From NCBI GenBank assembly GCA_963824275.1, contig CAWGOT010000003.1, positions 930,001-994,000 of the forward strand: a DNA stretch of 64,000 bases, written 5' to 3'. The notes below the pieces were generated by a model. It ran no database searches. It had not been told where the DNA came from and saw only the letters and a program-made list of their open reading frames with translations. Shown here in pieces: positions 10,252 to 19,516 of the stretch. Source of the stretch: JANXQG01 sp963824275. GTDB lineage: Bacteria > Planctomycetota > Planctomycetia > Pirellulales > Thermoguttaceae. The translations under genes were made by a program, and so were the position numbers. Positions within the stretch are counted from its first letter, which is position 1, and the number at the start of each line of letters is the position of its first letter.

Positions 10252-10488
10252 TCAGCGAACGAGGTGGCTGATCAGAAAACACATCCCGCCGATCAAAGAC
10301 GACAAGACGATGGCCACCGCCATGTTGCCGTTCTTCAATTCGTCGTGCAGGCTGACTTTGGAGAGCGACACCTTGTCGAAAAGACCAATCGCCAGCACGA
10401 CCAGCGCGATCCCAAGCAAGCCGAAAACACTCGTGGAAAAGACGCTGAACCAATAACCCTCGGGGAAAAAGTCAGCCAGCAATATCAT
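10252..10488 (-). CDS. DUF350-type small membrane protein
   Basis: ATG at 10488 preceded by AAGGAGGAAGAGG. The 78-residue protein has two membrane helices (SVFGLLGIALVVLAIGLFDK and MAVAIVLSSLIGGMCFLI) linked by a short charged loop containing HDELKNGN, typical of a single DUF350 (YjfL-like) unit. Last gene of a minus-strand group with the DUF2491-like/PspA and Ser-rich genes, mirroring yjf clusters in which DUF350, DUF2491 and PspA proteins travel together. Role unknown; membrane-stress association is inferred from that context. Confidence 0.7.
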   Translation of the reverse strand: MILLADFFPEGYWFSVFSTSVFGLLGIALVVLAIGLFDKVSLSKVSLHDELKNGNMAVAIVLSSLIGGMCFLISHLVR

Positions 10489-10543
10489 CCTCTTCCTCCT
10501 TCGCAAAAAAAATGGACTTTCGTTACTCTTGAGCCAAATGAAA

Positions 10544-10656
10544 TGAACCGCGGATGGCACGGATGGGCGCGGATGTGCTTTTGGAAATCCGCATCCGCCT
10601 GTATTTATTAGCTCTTTATCCTCTTATCCGCGCCCATCCGTGTCATCCGCGGTTCA
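10544..10656. repeat. 113-bp inverted repeat with 30-bp arms
   Basis: Arms start TGAACCGCGGATG and end CATCCGCGGTTCA; inner parts also pair (GGATGGGCGCGGAT with ATCCGCGCCCATCC), around an AT-rich loop. It separates the DUF350 gene from the gene upstream and could act as a transcript-end hairpin or be a mobile repeat. Confidence 0.7.
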
Positions 10657-10676
10657 TCACTTTCAGCCGCCGGTCC

Positions 10677-11903
10677 CTATTTCTTGGCAAACTCCGCCAG
10701 AATCGCATCGGCCTTGGCTTGTCGTTCCGACTCGTCGTCCTTGGCTTTGGCCAGGGACTCTTGATTCAGGTCGTTGGCCACCGCGGTCTTGGCCTTGGCG
10801 GTGAAGATCCGGTCCTGCATCTTGGACATGGCGTCGCCGATGGGGCCGGCCGCATCCACGTTGATGTTCTCCGCCAGTCCGGACAATTTCGCCTCGCGCT
10901 CCGATTCCTGCAGCTCGAGGCCCAGTTCCTTGGCGTTTCGTTTCGCCTCCAGGACCTGTCTCTCCGCCGCTTCCACTTTCTTGGCAAAGGCCTCGTAGTT
11001 GGCCTTGTGCCGCGCCAATTGCGCCGTATTGGAAGCCAACTGTTCCCTGACCTGCGCCAGCGAGAGGGCATACTCCTTGGCGGTCCCCTGGGGATCGCCG
11101 TCGCTCAAGGCCGTCTTGATGCGATTGGTCAAACGGGTTTCTTCGGCCGTATTCTCGTCCACTCGACGCTGGGAACTGATGACCAGCTCCTTTTCCGCTT
11201 CCAAATCGGCCTTGGCCTTGGCAACGTCCTCCAGGGCCTTCGCGATCAGCCGATCGTCTTCCGCCTCCGTCTTGTCGGCGAAAACTTCGACGCATTGCGA
11301 GTCCACTTCCTGCCCTTGCCAGATCGTGATATACCCGTTCGCCAGCAGCATCTCAACATACAGGTACTGTTCTGCCTGCACGCCGTCGATCTCGGCCTCT
11401 CGGGAATAATCCCAGTATTTCAGCGCGAACGCGTCGCCGCCGACGCTCTTGACATCGGCCTGATACGGGATCTTCACCCGTCCGCAGCGGATATACTCTT
11501 CGTGAACGTCGCGACCCTGATCGTCCTGGTAATCGACCTTGAAAAGCAGCGACGGATCGTTGAGCACGTCCTGTTCGAACCCCGCGTTGTATTCCATCTG
11601 GTCGGTTTGCCTCAGGAGCATCGCCTTGGGGCCGGGGACGATCCTCAATTTGACGCACTGCTCGCCGCCCTTGAGGTCCTTGCAGACCAGGAAATAGTCG
11701 GCCAGGAAGTAGCGCTTGCCGCCCAGGTCCGTTTCGTATTGTCGAATATCTTCCACAAACCAGTCTTTGCCGCGGTAGTCGAGGTCGTCGATGGAGATCG
11801 GGCACTTTAGCGCCGCGCCCAGCGGGTTGAAGAACTCCGCCTTCGGCGCGGAATCGCGGAAAAATCCCAGTTTCCTGCCGAGAATCTTGTAGAGTTTGGT
11901 CAT
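10677..11903 (-). CDS. DUF2491-like domain fused to PspA-like coiled coil
   Basis: 408 residues, intact. The N-terminal half (about 15-220) is a mixed alpha/beta domain resembling YjfK/DUF2491 (YFLADYFLVCKDLKGGEQCV, MEYNAGFEQDVL, YLYVEMLLANGYITIWQGQE). The C-terminal half (about 230-405) is a long coiled coil (ALEDVAKAKADLEAEKELV, VEAAERQVLEAKRNAKEL) like PspA/IM30. A fusion of proteins encoded separately in yjf clusters would explain the layout. It starts 4 bp after the Ser-rich gene stops, implying one transcript. The DUF2491 assignment is by pattern only; DUF4178 is an alternative. Confidence 0.6.
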   Translation of the reverse strand: MTKLYKILGRKLGFFRDSAPKAEFFNPLGAALKCPISIDDLDYRGKDWFVEDIRQYETDLGGKRYFLADYFLVCKDLKGGEQCVKLRIVPGPKAMLLRQTDQMEYNAGFEQDVLNDPSLLFKVDYQDDQGRDVHEEYIRCGRVKIPYQADVKSVGGDAFALKYWDYSREAEIDGVQAEQYLYVEMLLANGYITIWQGQEVDSQCVEVFADKTEAEDDRLIAKALEDVAKAKADLEAEKELVISSQRRVDENTAEETRLTNRIKTALSDGDPQGTAKEYALSLAQVREQLASNTAQLARHKANYEAFAKKVEAAERQVLEAKRNAKELGLELQESEREAKLSGLAENINVDAAGPIGDAMSKMQDRIFTAKAKTAVANDLNQESLAKAKDDESERQAKADAILAEFAKK

Positions 11904-11907
11904 CGTC

Positions 11908-12925
11908 CTACCACTCCCGGATACAGAACAACCAGATCCCCGCGCCGATCGCGGAAACCATCAGCAGCGACTCCATGGCGTAGGTCAGGACCGACGGCCC
12001 TTTCTTGCGGGCGGAATCGACGAACTCCTTGCTGTACATCAGGTCGGGATCGTTCGCCATCGCCGGCAGGACGTAGGCGGGGTCGCGCTGCACATTTTGC
12101 ATCTCCAGTTGCCTGACCTGGTCGGCCAGCCCGGCATCCCTTGCCAGCAGGTCTTGATAGCGGGCATCGTCGATGCTATCCCTGTGATGGTAGACCCACG
12201 CCGCTCGATCGCCGGAATTGACCGCGGAGGAAAGCAGGTAGCTCGTCAGGAACGGAGACCAACAGTCGTTGTAATAAGTCGGGCGGGTGACGCCGTAATA
12301 ACTCTGTGCGATTGTCGTAGTTTCGGTATCTGGATTCATCCACGTCGCGAATGATCTGCACCCTGGGCTGATCCGAGGGCGTATAGGTTTTGACGGTCCC
12401 GGCCGGCGTGCTGTATTGTTTCGTATAGGCGACACGGCTCTCTTCCGCTTGCCCGGCAGAAGTCAAACCCACGTTGAAGTCTCCCTTGGGCGCCGTGGCG
12501 GATTTGCCGACGAACAAATTGCCGCCGGCGGACGAGTAGGACTTGGTACCGCTGGAACCGCCCGAGGATCCGCCGGAAGATCCGCCGCTGACGGCACGGG
12601 CCTTGCTCGCGGAGGAAGAAGAAAAGGAGTTCCCGCTGGAGCCGCTGCTGGAGTTGCCGCTGGGTTTGTTACTGGAGTTGCTGCTGCTTGCACCCGAGGA
12701 ATAGGACTTCGTACTGCTGCTTCCGCCCGACGAATACGACTTGCCGACGCCGCTGGAGCTTCCGCCCGATGAATACGACTTGCCGACGCTGCTGGAACTA
12801 TGGCTGGAGGAAGAACTGCTGGAGGAAGAGCTGCGTCCGGACGAAGAACTGCTGCTGCCGGGCTTGGCGAGGACTTCGCCCGGCAGCATCAGGAGGATCA
12901 ATAGTATCGCGAGGATCTTCTTCAT
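11908..12925 (-). CDS. Ser-rich secreted/membrane protein (frameshifted)
   Basis: Starts with signal peptide MKKILAILLILLMLPGEVLA, followed by about 90 residues of low-complexity Ser/Gly (repeats of KSYSSGGSSS), a conserved region (DQPRVQIIRDVDESRYRNY, YYGVTRPTYYNDCWSPF, AAWVYHHRDSIDDARYQDL) and a C-terminal membrane helix (LLMVSAIGAGIWLF). The frame breaks at about 12305; joined length is about 338 residues. The first gene of the DUF2491/PspA/DUF350 group, perhaps its extracytoplasmic anchor or sensor. Confidence 0.65.
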
Positions 12926-13128
12926 GGGTCGCCGTTGGGGATGGCCGATATTTTAGCAGAGGTTGGGGTGTTGTCAAATCAATTCCCCGGCGTTTCTTTC
13001 CGGAGGGCGTGAAAAACGCCGCGGAAAAGGCGATTTCTGCTGGAATTCGCCATGACGCGGGAGAGGGCGTAATCGGTTAGAATGACGTTAGTTGACTAGG
13101 CATTATCACGGGCTTTGCTTTCTTCGAC

Positions 13129-13326
13129 ATGGACGCCCACAGCCGAACTTCTGATTCGCCGCGGCAAGCTGGCCGCTTCCAATTTGGCCTGAAGTATCTC
13201 TTCCTACCGCCGCTGATCGTGGCTTTCTACTTCGCCGCGGCAAGCTGGCTGGGATTCATCGGAGCGGCCTTCGTCGCATGTCATTGTATGCCAAACCAGT
13301 GTCCCAGCAGCCAGTATTCGCCATAG
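13129..13326 (+). CDS. Small putative membrane protein, possibly a fragment
   Basis: 65 residues with one hydrophobic stretch (LFLPPLIVAFYFAAASWLGF) after a polar N-terminus that recalls small planctomycete membrane proteins. Its last 46 bp overlap the convergent gene at 13281-13556, so the C-terminus may be lost. No clear ribosome site. Confidence 0.35.
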   Translation: MDAHSRTSDSPRQAGRFQFGLKYLFLPPLIVAFYFAAASWLGFIGAAFVACHCMPNQCPSSQYSP

Positions 13327-13556
13327 ACCACAAAGACACACGCCATAAAGAACCCGGCGATGGGCAGCAGGCCCCAACTCCCGGAAGTGTCCATGTTGAA
13401 CAGGACCCTCACGAAACCGGGAATGAGAAGCATCTTCAGCACCGCCACCAGCGTCTCGGCGAACGTGCTGGCCGCCGTTTCCTTGTTGTCGAATGCCAGC
13501 CAGCCGAGGAAGAGGTAAACCGGGATGTTTGCTACAACAAGGATCGGGATTAGCAT
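13281..13556 (-). CDS. Hypothetical membrane protein (91 aa)
   Basis: Three hydrophobic segments (MLIPILVVANIPVYLFLGWL, LKMLLIPGFVRVLF, LPIAGFFMACVFVVYGEYWL). ATG at 13556 follows GAGGTG, 31 bp after the HEAT-repeat gene ends on the same strand, so the two are probably co-transcribed. Family not recognised. Confidence 0.55.
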   Translation of the reverse strand: MLIPILVVANIPVYLFLGWLAFDNKETAASTFAETLVAVLKMLLIPGFVRVLFNMDTSGSWGLLPIAGFFMACVFVVYGEYWLLGHWFGIQ

Positions 13557-13587
13557 CGGTCGTGCACCTCATCGAGTCAGGGAGTTA

Positions 13588-14742
13588 TTAGCGGTCCGTG
13601 CCGCGCCGCAAGATCGCCGCCAGGGCTTCGTCCGCGGCCCGCCGCACATAATCTTGCGGATCTTGCCGCAATTTTTCCAAGTCCGGTACGGCCGCCTCCG
13701 CTCCCGGGCCGATCTGCCCTAGCGCCCGGGCCGCAGCCGAGCGGACGGGCGGACTGTCATCGCCCAAGCGCTCGATGAGATCGGCCGTCGCCGCCTGGGC
13801 ATCCTGGCCGATACGGCCGAGGGCTTCGATCGCACACGTCCGCACGTAGCCGTTGCTATCCTTGAGCGACGCGATCAGCGGCTTTAGGGCCGGCTTGGCC
13901 TCACGGCCGTACTGTGCCAGGCCAACGGCTGCCGTAGAACGAGATTGCCACTCCTTGCCGGCAAGCATCTTCACCATCGTTGGCATGGCGTCTTTCGCCA
14001 GCGGGGCGATCGGTTCCGGCGAATCGTCCGGCAACGCCTTCAGTATCCGGAACGGACCTGCAATCAAATTGTCCGTCCTATCGTCGACTTGCCTATCGTC
14101 CGGCACGGTTCTCAAGGCCGGCATGGCCGGCGTGCGATTGGGATCGATTTGAGACAGGGCTTGAAGAGCGGCGCTGCGGACGTCGGAATCTCCGTCGCGG
14201 AGCAATGCGGCGAGCTTATCGGTCGTACTGCTGGCCGCCGGGCCAATCGTTCCCAGCCCTGCGGCCGCCAACTCGCGGGACCGCCAATCCGTGCTTTCAA
14301 GCTGTTTCGTCAAGGCCGGCATGGCGGGTTGCGCATCGGCGCCCATTTGTCTCAAGGCGATATATGCGGCCTCGCGTACGCTGGCGTCGCAATCGGTTAT
14401 CGACATCGCAAGTCTGGGAACTGCGGACTTGGCCCCCGGGCCGATCTTCGCCAAAGACAATGCCGCCTCCATGCGCGTCGCCCAGAAGCCGTCGTCGAGC
14501 AACTCCACCAGAACGGGCACCGCCTTCTTCGCCTCCAGTCCGAAGCGGCCCAGTTCCTTAGCCGCTTCCAACCTGAGGTCGGATGTGCCGGACTTGGCGA
14601 GCGAAATCCAGTCTTCGAGCGACCGGCTTCCACGTACTTCCGGCGGGGAGCCGTCGCGATTCGTTGCGTCCTGCGCGTGTATTCGCACGCAGGGAAACAG
14701 GATCGCGGCGACAAGGATACTTGCCGTCGACGTCGTCTTCAT
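13588..14742 (-). CDS. Secreted HEAT-repeat protein
   Basis: Start at 14742 behind GGAGG; signal peptide MKTTSTASILVAAILFPCV up to about residue 24. About nine HEAT/PBS-lyase-like repeats follow (LRLEAAKELGRFGLEAK, VREAAYIALRQMGADAQ, VRTCAIEALGRIGQDAQ, VRSAAARALGQIGPGAE). 384 residues from this start, intact. Repeats of this kind bind protein or peptide partners; no catalytic motif is seen. Confidence 0.8.
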   Translation of the reverse strand: MKTTSTASILVAAILFPCVRIHAQDATNRDGSPPEVRGSRSLEDWISLAKSGTSDLRLEAAKELGRFGLEAKKAVPVLVELLDDGFWATRMEAALSLAKIGPGAKSAVPRLAMSITDCDASVREAAYIALRQMGADAQPAMPALTKQLESTDWRSRELAAAGLGTIGPAASSTTDKLAALLRDGDSDVRSAALQALSQIDPNRTPAMPALRTVPDDRQVDDRTDNLIAGPFRILKALPDDSPEPIAPLAKDAMPTMVKMLAGKEWQSRSTAAVGLAQYGREAKPALKPLIASLKDSNGYVRTCAIEALGRIGQDAQAATADLIERLGDDSPPVRSAAARALGQIGPGAEAAVPDLEKLRQDPQDYVRRAADEALAAILRRGTDR

Positions 14743-14880
14743 TGACCTGACCTCCCATAAGTGCAACGGGACGAAAGGAAGCATTTCTTATTGTAGCCGT
14801 TTCGATCGGTGGATGGCAACGGCATTGCCGTCTGTTATCTGATATCGGGCCATTAGGGCTTGCAATTCAGGGCCGAGACA

Positions 14881-16144
14881 TTAGAAAATCCGGCCCTCAG
14901 GATCACCGGTATCGCGGGTTGCCCGCAAGTCGCTGTCCGAAATCATCTTCTCGTCCAGACCTTTCATGAGGACAAACGGTTGCATGAGCGGGTTGTCGAA
15001 TCGAAATCGGGGCCTGTTGACCAAATCAGCTTTTTTGAGAACTGGACCACGATCGAGATCGCAGAAGGCGTGCAGGTGTCTGGCAAAGGCCTCAACGCCG
15101 TATTCTCTTTGCAGGACCATCTCCAGGCGCGCGAATGTCGCTCGGTGCGAAATACCCGAATTCATCCGTATCAGCCAGGGCACACGCCAGGAGCACCTGT
15201 TTGTAAAGCGCGTTCTTCTTCGTGCTGATGGTGGCTTTGCTGTACGCGTTTTGGATGGTCACTTGTGCCTTGGCCGTCGCGATCCGAGCAGCTTCCGTGA
15301 CGTGTTGTTGCGTAATCTTCTTCGAACCACTATCGAGCGCATTGCGCCCCGAATGGAGGCCAAGCAAATGCGCATAATGCGGCAGGCCAATTGCGATCCG
15401 GGAGATTTCGTGGAGACCCTCCCGCTCGATCGTCATGCCGACCTTTTCAAGGGAATTGGTAACAATGCTCTCGATCTCATCGCGCGACATCCGACGCATT
15501 CTGATTTGCGCAACGCACCGCTCGATCGACCGATGCTCGGCGACCAACGACTCTACGTCATCGGCAACGCCGATGAGGATGACCGTCCCCGGCACGCTCC
15601 GGTCGGAAAAGAACTTGATGGTTTCGGCGATGGACTGTCGGACAGTTTGGTCTTGAACCGTGTCGAACTCGTCGATAATCAAGACCACGATCATGCCCGA
15701 ATCCGAAAGCTCGGAGACGATTTGACGGGCCAGCTCAGGCGAGAACTCGATTCGCAATCCGTTCTCGAATTCGTGGATCAACTTTTTTACCGAGCGCGGC
15801 AAGGTCATCTTCTGCTTTTCCGCGCGATAGGCAATTTCCCCAAGCAAGGCGATCCAGATGGAGGTGTAGTCGCTCGTTCCCGTGCAATTGATATGGGGTG
15901 CCATGATAGGAGCCGCCGGGGACTGCGCACGAATCATGATCATGTTCGCCAGGGATGTTTTTCCGACTCCCCGTTCTCCGTACAAAACGACGTGCTGCCC
16001 CTGCTGGTTGACAGCATCTAAGACTTCGCGGGAAACGTCGCGCCTTCCAGAGAACAAGTCCTCACGGTTTATCGGCATCGTGGGCTTGAAGTACTGCCCA
16101 AGTTGAAATTCCAACTCATCGTGTTCCGACTGGGACAAAAGCAT
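14881..16144 (-). CDS. Orc1/Cdc6-like AAA ATPase (frameshifted)
   Basis: Walker A GERGVGKTSL (about residue 55), Walker B VVLIIDEFD (about 153), sensor-1-like TVILIGVADD, and a downstream helical lid. The frame breaks at about 15130; past it the chain continues LEMVLQREYGVEAFARHLHA to a stop at 14881, giving about 420 residues with a likely winged-helix end. ATG at 16144 follows AAGGTG. STAND/Orc-like ATPases of this size often act as regulators or defence-related switches; nothing adjacent shows which. Three phased CGTGTAG motifs lie just upstream. Confidence 0.75.
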
Positions 16145-16464
16145 GGTTCACCTTCGGCATGGCCTGAGCATGGTTTCGTGTAGTACCGTGTAGAACATGC
16201 TATTTCACGTGTAGCTTGCAGTCAAGCGAGATTTAAAGCCGCGAATCCCGCGGCCTGCCAGCCCAAACCCGTGGCAATTCGAGATTATTGGCAGGATTTG
16301 CTCAACCACAGGCCATTTCCGGGTTTCCTGGTCGTCTTACGGCCCGGGCCAATCGATGATCAACGGCCCGGCATCAGCCGTCGGCGTCTTCGCGAGAAAG
16401 CCCCTCGGAAGTGAGTTGTCGCCATACCCGAAAATCGGACTCTGAGTCTGCCTCTGAATCGCGA
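16145..16464. other. Intergenic region with phased heptamers
   Basis: Holds CGTGTAG at 16177, 16187 and 16208, that is 10 and 21 bp apart, upstream of the AAA ATPase gene. The remainder, up to the end of the DUF1152 gene, shows no gene that I can support. Confidence 0.4.
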
Positions 16465-17429
16465 CTAGATTGGGATCGCCTCCCAGATCTTATGGCCGTG
16501 GAGAGTGGTCCGGAACGACTCGATCTGCGCATCACGTCATCGTAGGTTTCGGTGTTCAGGAGGTCTTGCAAATAGAACACTCGCTCAGCCGCCGCGTCCA
16601 GGTCGAAACACCAGTAAAATGTCATCAGGGGGTTGATCCAAAGCGTGTTGCCTCCGGTCAACCGCGTGGAATGATAGGCGCCGAAATGGCCTTCCAGGGC
16701 GGACAGTATTGAGCTGCACACGATGCTCGCATGATCCTCCGACATTGCGCGGCGAACGGCCGTGCAGGCATCGATATACCGAGCGACGGCCGGCATGGAC
16801 TTCAAGAGCGAGACTGCGCCGAGAAACCCCCCGTTGCCGGTCAAGTCGGCGATGGCTTCCAGGGCCTGGCAGTGGCAGACCCCATGATACCAGTCCACGC
16901 CAAATCCCAGGCAAACCAGAAACGTCCTAGGCACATCAACTTGGTGGACTGCGGCGATACTCGCCATATCCTCGCCGGGCGTCCCGAGGCCGGCCTCGTC
17001 GCCGCGCATCAGACTGTCCGTCCCGCCGTCCACGAGGACGATTGTATCAAGGTTCAGTTCTTCGACGAGCTTCCGGTAAGCGTCTCGTAACGGCTGGACG
17101 CCGGTTCGATGAGAAGCGTAGATGGAAACTTCCTCGCCCTGCGTCCGAAACCACTTGCAGAGCATTTTCTCGGGAAAATACTGGAGGTAAGCCTCGGAAT
17201 CGGCAGTGACCTCGACGCAAACGGGAGTCACCCACCGCCCGACCGAAGGAACCAGGCTGGAGAAGGAGAGATTCGCCAGGTAGACCTCCCGCCCGGATTC
17301 ACGTAAGAGGAAATACAGCGGCAATCCGCTGAATACGTCAAAGCCTCCGCCGGCCCCTGCGATCAGAACGCGGCGGCTGTCGGCCAGTTTCTGGAAGAAC
17401 GGGAGTTCGAAGCCTGGAATTGGGGACAT
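16465..17429 (-). CDS. DUF1152 family protein (frameshifted near the C-terminus)
   Basis: Begins MSPIPGFELPFF and contains the DUF1152 nucleotide-binding-like glycine loop IAGAGGGFDVFSGLPLYFLL, then VDGGTDSLMRGDE, LGFGVDWYHGVCH and LTGGNTLWINPLMTFYWCF. The frame breaks at about 16527 (one base missing from ATGCGCCAG); restoring it gives a normal ending HGHKIWEAIPI and a stop at 16465, about 321 residues. Cytoplasmic. The function of the family is not established; it resembles a Rossmann-like enzyme. Confidence 0.75.
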
Positions 17430-17478
17430 GATGTAACGCCTATGCTGACCGAGGGTTTCGCAAATCCGCCGCACTCAC

Positions 17479-17664
17479 TCATTGCAAGCCGAGCACCCGG
17501 CGGGCAACGGTGTAGCCGGAAGAAATCGGCTCCGCCGGATCGTGCTTGCAGGAATGCTCTTCGAAATAGGCGGTCGCCAACGTAAGCCAGCCCATGAAGA
17601 ACCCGGCACCGCCGCAGATCGTACAGCCGCCGTCGCCGCCACGCGTGGTCCCAATCTCCGCCAT
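17479..17664 (-). CDS. Small CxxC protein (61 aa)
   Basis: Carries CTICGG, a hydrophobic middle (FFMGWLTLATAYF) and one further Cys (EEHSCKHDP). ATG at 17664 shares one base with the stop of the upstream 52-residue gene (TGATG), so translation is coupled. Lies 50 bp before the DUF1152 gene. Function unknown. Confidence 0.5.
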   Translation of the reverse strand: MAEIGTTRGGDGGCTICGGAGFFMGWLTLATAYFEEHSCKHDPAEPISSGYTVARRVLGLQ

Positions 17665-17822
17665 CAGTTCATACTTGTAAGGGTCGGATGCTGCTCGCCT
17701 AGCTGATGAAGCCGGAGGGAATGGAAGGTGAAGCCAGACGGCAACTGCCTTGCCAATTCTCTCGCAACAGCTTCACGTTCGGAAGGCGTAAAGCCTTCCC
17801 ATCGTTCGAGCGACAAATCCAT
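17664..17822 (-). CDS. Small hypothetical protein (52 aa)
   Basis: ATG at 17822 behind a strong GGAGGAG site. Starts MDLSLERWEGFTPSEREAV; predicted helical, no signal. Coupled to the CxxC protein downstream. No family recognised. Confidence 0.5.
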   Translation of the reverse strand: MDLSLERWEGFTPSEREAVARELARQLPSGFTFHSLRLHQLGEQHPTLTSMN

Positions 17823-17878
17823 GTTGGCACTCTCCTCCGCCTGACGCGATTGTACGTTGCGTTTGTTGCTGTCACGAA

Positions 17879-18124
17879 TCAAACCGCAGCCGGTTCCTTC
17901 GAATTCTGGATCGTGATCTTTGGATCGGCAGTTTTGGGCGGCACGTGCAGACCTTGCAATGCGAGCAAGTCCGCGTGCTCTTTCATGGCCCAACGCGCCT
18001 GGTAAACGCAATCCTCAATTGAATGACCGATGCCGGTAAAGCCGTCAAGGTCAGGCGAGTAGAACCCGAAAAAATCGGGCTCTTCTGTCGCCTCGATAAT
18101 CAAGGAATAAGGCAAGTCAATCAT
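17879..18124 (-). CDS. hicB: HicB-type antitoxin
   Basis: 81 residues with the HicB fold signature: YSLIIEATEEPDFFGFYSPD, GFTGIGHSIEDCVYQARWAM and a short C-terminal tail. No C-terminal HTH or RHH domain is seen, so it is a short HicB. Located 16 bp after the HicA gene. HicB binds and neutralises HicA. Confidence 0.8.
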   Translation of the reverse strand: MIDLPYSLIIEATEEPDFFGFYSPDLDGFTGIGHSIEDCVYQARWAMKEHADLLALQGLHVPPKTADPKITIQNSKEPAAV

Positions 18125-18140
18125 CGGCTGTTCTCTCCCG

Positions 18141-18326
18141 CTATTTCAAACCTGCTGCCTTCAAAATGCTGTTGCAGGTGCCCGAGGGCACTTCTTTGGA
18201 ACCGTGGTAATCGACCCGGATCAAACTCGGCCACCCCGTTTTCCCGTAGTATCGTACAGATCCCTTCTCTTTGACGATCACGAATCCGTTCTGCGAAAGG
18301 AGTCGGACAAGCTCACTGAACTTCAT
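18141..18326 (-). CDS. hicA: HicA-type mRNA interferase toxin, catalytic motif altered
   Basis: 61 residues with the dsRBD-like HicA fold: MKFSELVRLLSQNGFVIV, then KEKGSVRYYGKTG, RVDYHGSKEVPSGTCNSIL. In most HicA proteins the first loop reads GSH and that His is catalytic; here it is Val (codons GGA TCT GTA). ATG 18326 is chosen because AGAGGAA is spaced 8-10 nt upstream; an in-frame GTG at 18332 is possible. The toxin may be attenuated. Confidence 0.75.
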   Translation of the reverse strand: MKFSELVRLLSQNGFVIVKEKGSVRYYGKTGWPSLIRVDYHGSKEVPSGTCNSILKAAGLK

Positions 18327-18459
18327 GAACACGTTCCTCTCAGAACCGCGGGTTTGGATTTCCAGCGGGCAAGTTCTCCCTTGGTACCTTGATTATACAT
18401 TGTGCCTCGCACGTTTCGCAAGCCACCTCATAGCCTTGAACCTTGACTCATGAGCGCGA

Positions 18460-19516
18460 TCAATATGGCGGCCCTAGACGGCGGAAACCGTGGAGCAGGA
18501 CAACCAGCAGGAAGAGCAGGTTTCGCGGCAAGACGGCCGGCCAGAAATAGCGGACTTCCCCCAACGGACGGCCGGTCTCACGCTGTTGCTCCAACCGATC
18601 AGCCACCGAACGCAGCAGCCGCACCGACCGGGGCCAGTCGATGATCCCGCGAAGCCAATGTTCTGGGATCCCCGCCTCGCCCACCGTGGCCCCGGCCAGG
18701 CGCCGGTGATCGCGCCGACGGTGTCCGTATCGCCGCCGCAGTCCAGGGCTGCCTCCAGTGTCGCGCGAAAATCTCCGTAGTGCCGGAGCCAAGCATAAGC
18801 GGCAACCGGAACCGTGTAGTAGATGTAGCCGGTTACGCCTCTGGCCAGCCCTAGGGCATTGGCAAACTCGGGCACGGAGTCCCCAGCCGACAACGCCGTC
18901 TGCATCTGGTCGATCCACTTCCGCCAATTGCCGTCCAGAGGCGCCAATTCGGTCAGCCTGCGCCGATGATCGCTACGTCGGGCCTCTCCGTGGGATCATG
19001 TTCGACGGCCCATGCGGCCAAGAGGGCAATCGCCTCGGCGCCAACCGCCGCCTTCGGGTCGGTGTGGGTGAGTTGTGTGGAGGCCAGTGCAAAACGATGG
19101 AGCATTTCCGGCTGGTCATGCAAATAGCCTCCGATCAAGGCGCTTTGCATGGCAGGGCCATTGCCGGCGGAGAAGACCCCGCTGCAACCCGGCGGAAAGC
19201 CGAGCCAGAGCTTCAGGCAGGCCCTGGCAGTGGCCAGGCCGATTCCGGCCGGCAGTCCGGCAAACCACCACCGCAGGTGCCACGCCAGGCGGCGCTGAAA
19301 AGCATCGGCGTCGGCCGGATGCCTCAAGAGCGACTGGGCGACGAACAGGGCGTGTTCCGTATCGTCGCTCAGCATGCCGCGGCCGAACAGGAACCGATGC
19401 CGCCAGTCGCCCGCCATCAGACGTTGGCGTCGTTGCGGCGAGAGCCCTTCGGCCGGCAAGCCCAAAGCGTCGCCGACGGCGGTTCCCAGCAGGATTCCGG
19501 CAAGGCGGTTGGTCAT
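18460..19516 (-). CDS. ADP-ribosylglycohydrolase (DraG-like), two frameshifts
   Basis: Metal-dependent hydrolase of ADP-ribose adducts. Motifs in order: LLGTAVGDALGLPAEG (N-terminal GDALG), MLSDDTEHALF, and ALDCGGDTDTVGAITGA, which together supply the binuclear metal ligands. Frames must be joined at about 18958 and about 18700, giving about 352 residues. The start overlaps the stop of the upstream gene by ATGA. Last gene of the nudix-kptA operon, so it may remove or recycle ADP-ribose-type products made by its neighbours. Confidence 0.85.

Noticed and set aside
18460..19516. Three separate short genes instead of one ADP-ribosylglycohydrolase
   Set aside because: The pieces carry consecutive, non-overlapping parts of one family, including its N- and C-terminal metal motifs; one-base corrections join them.
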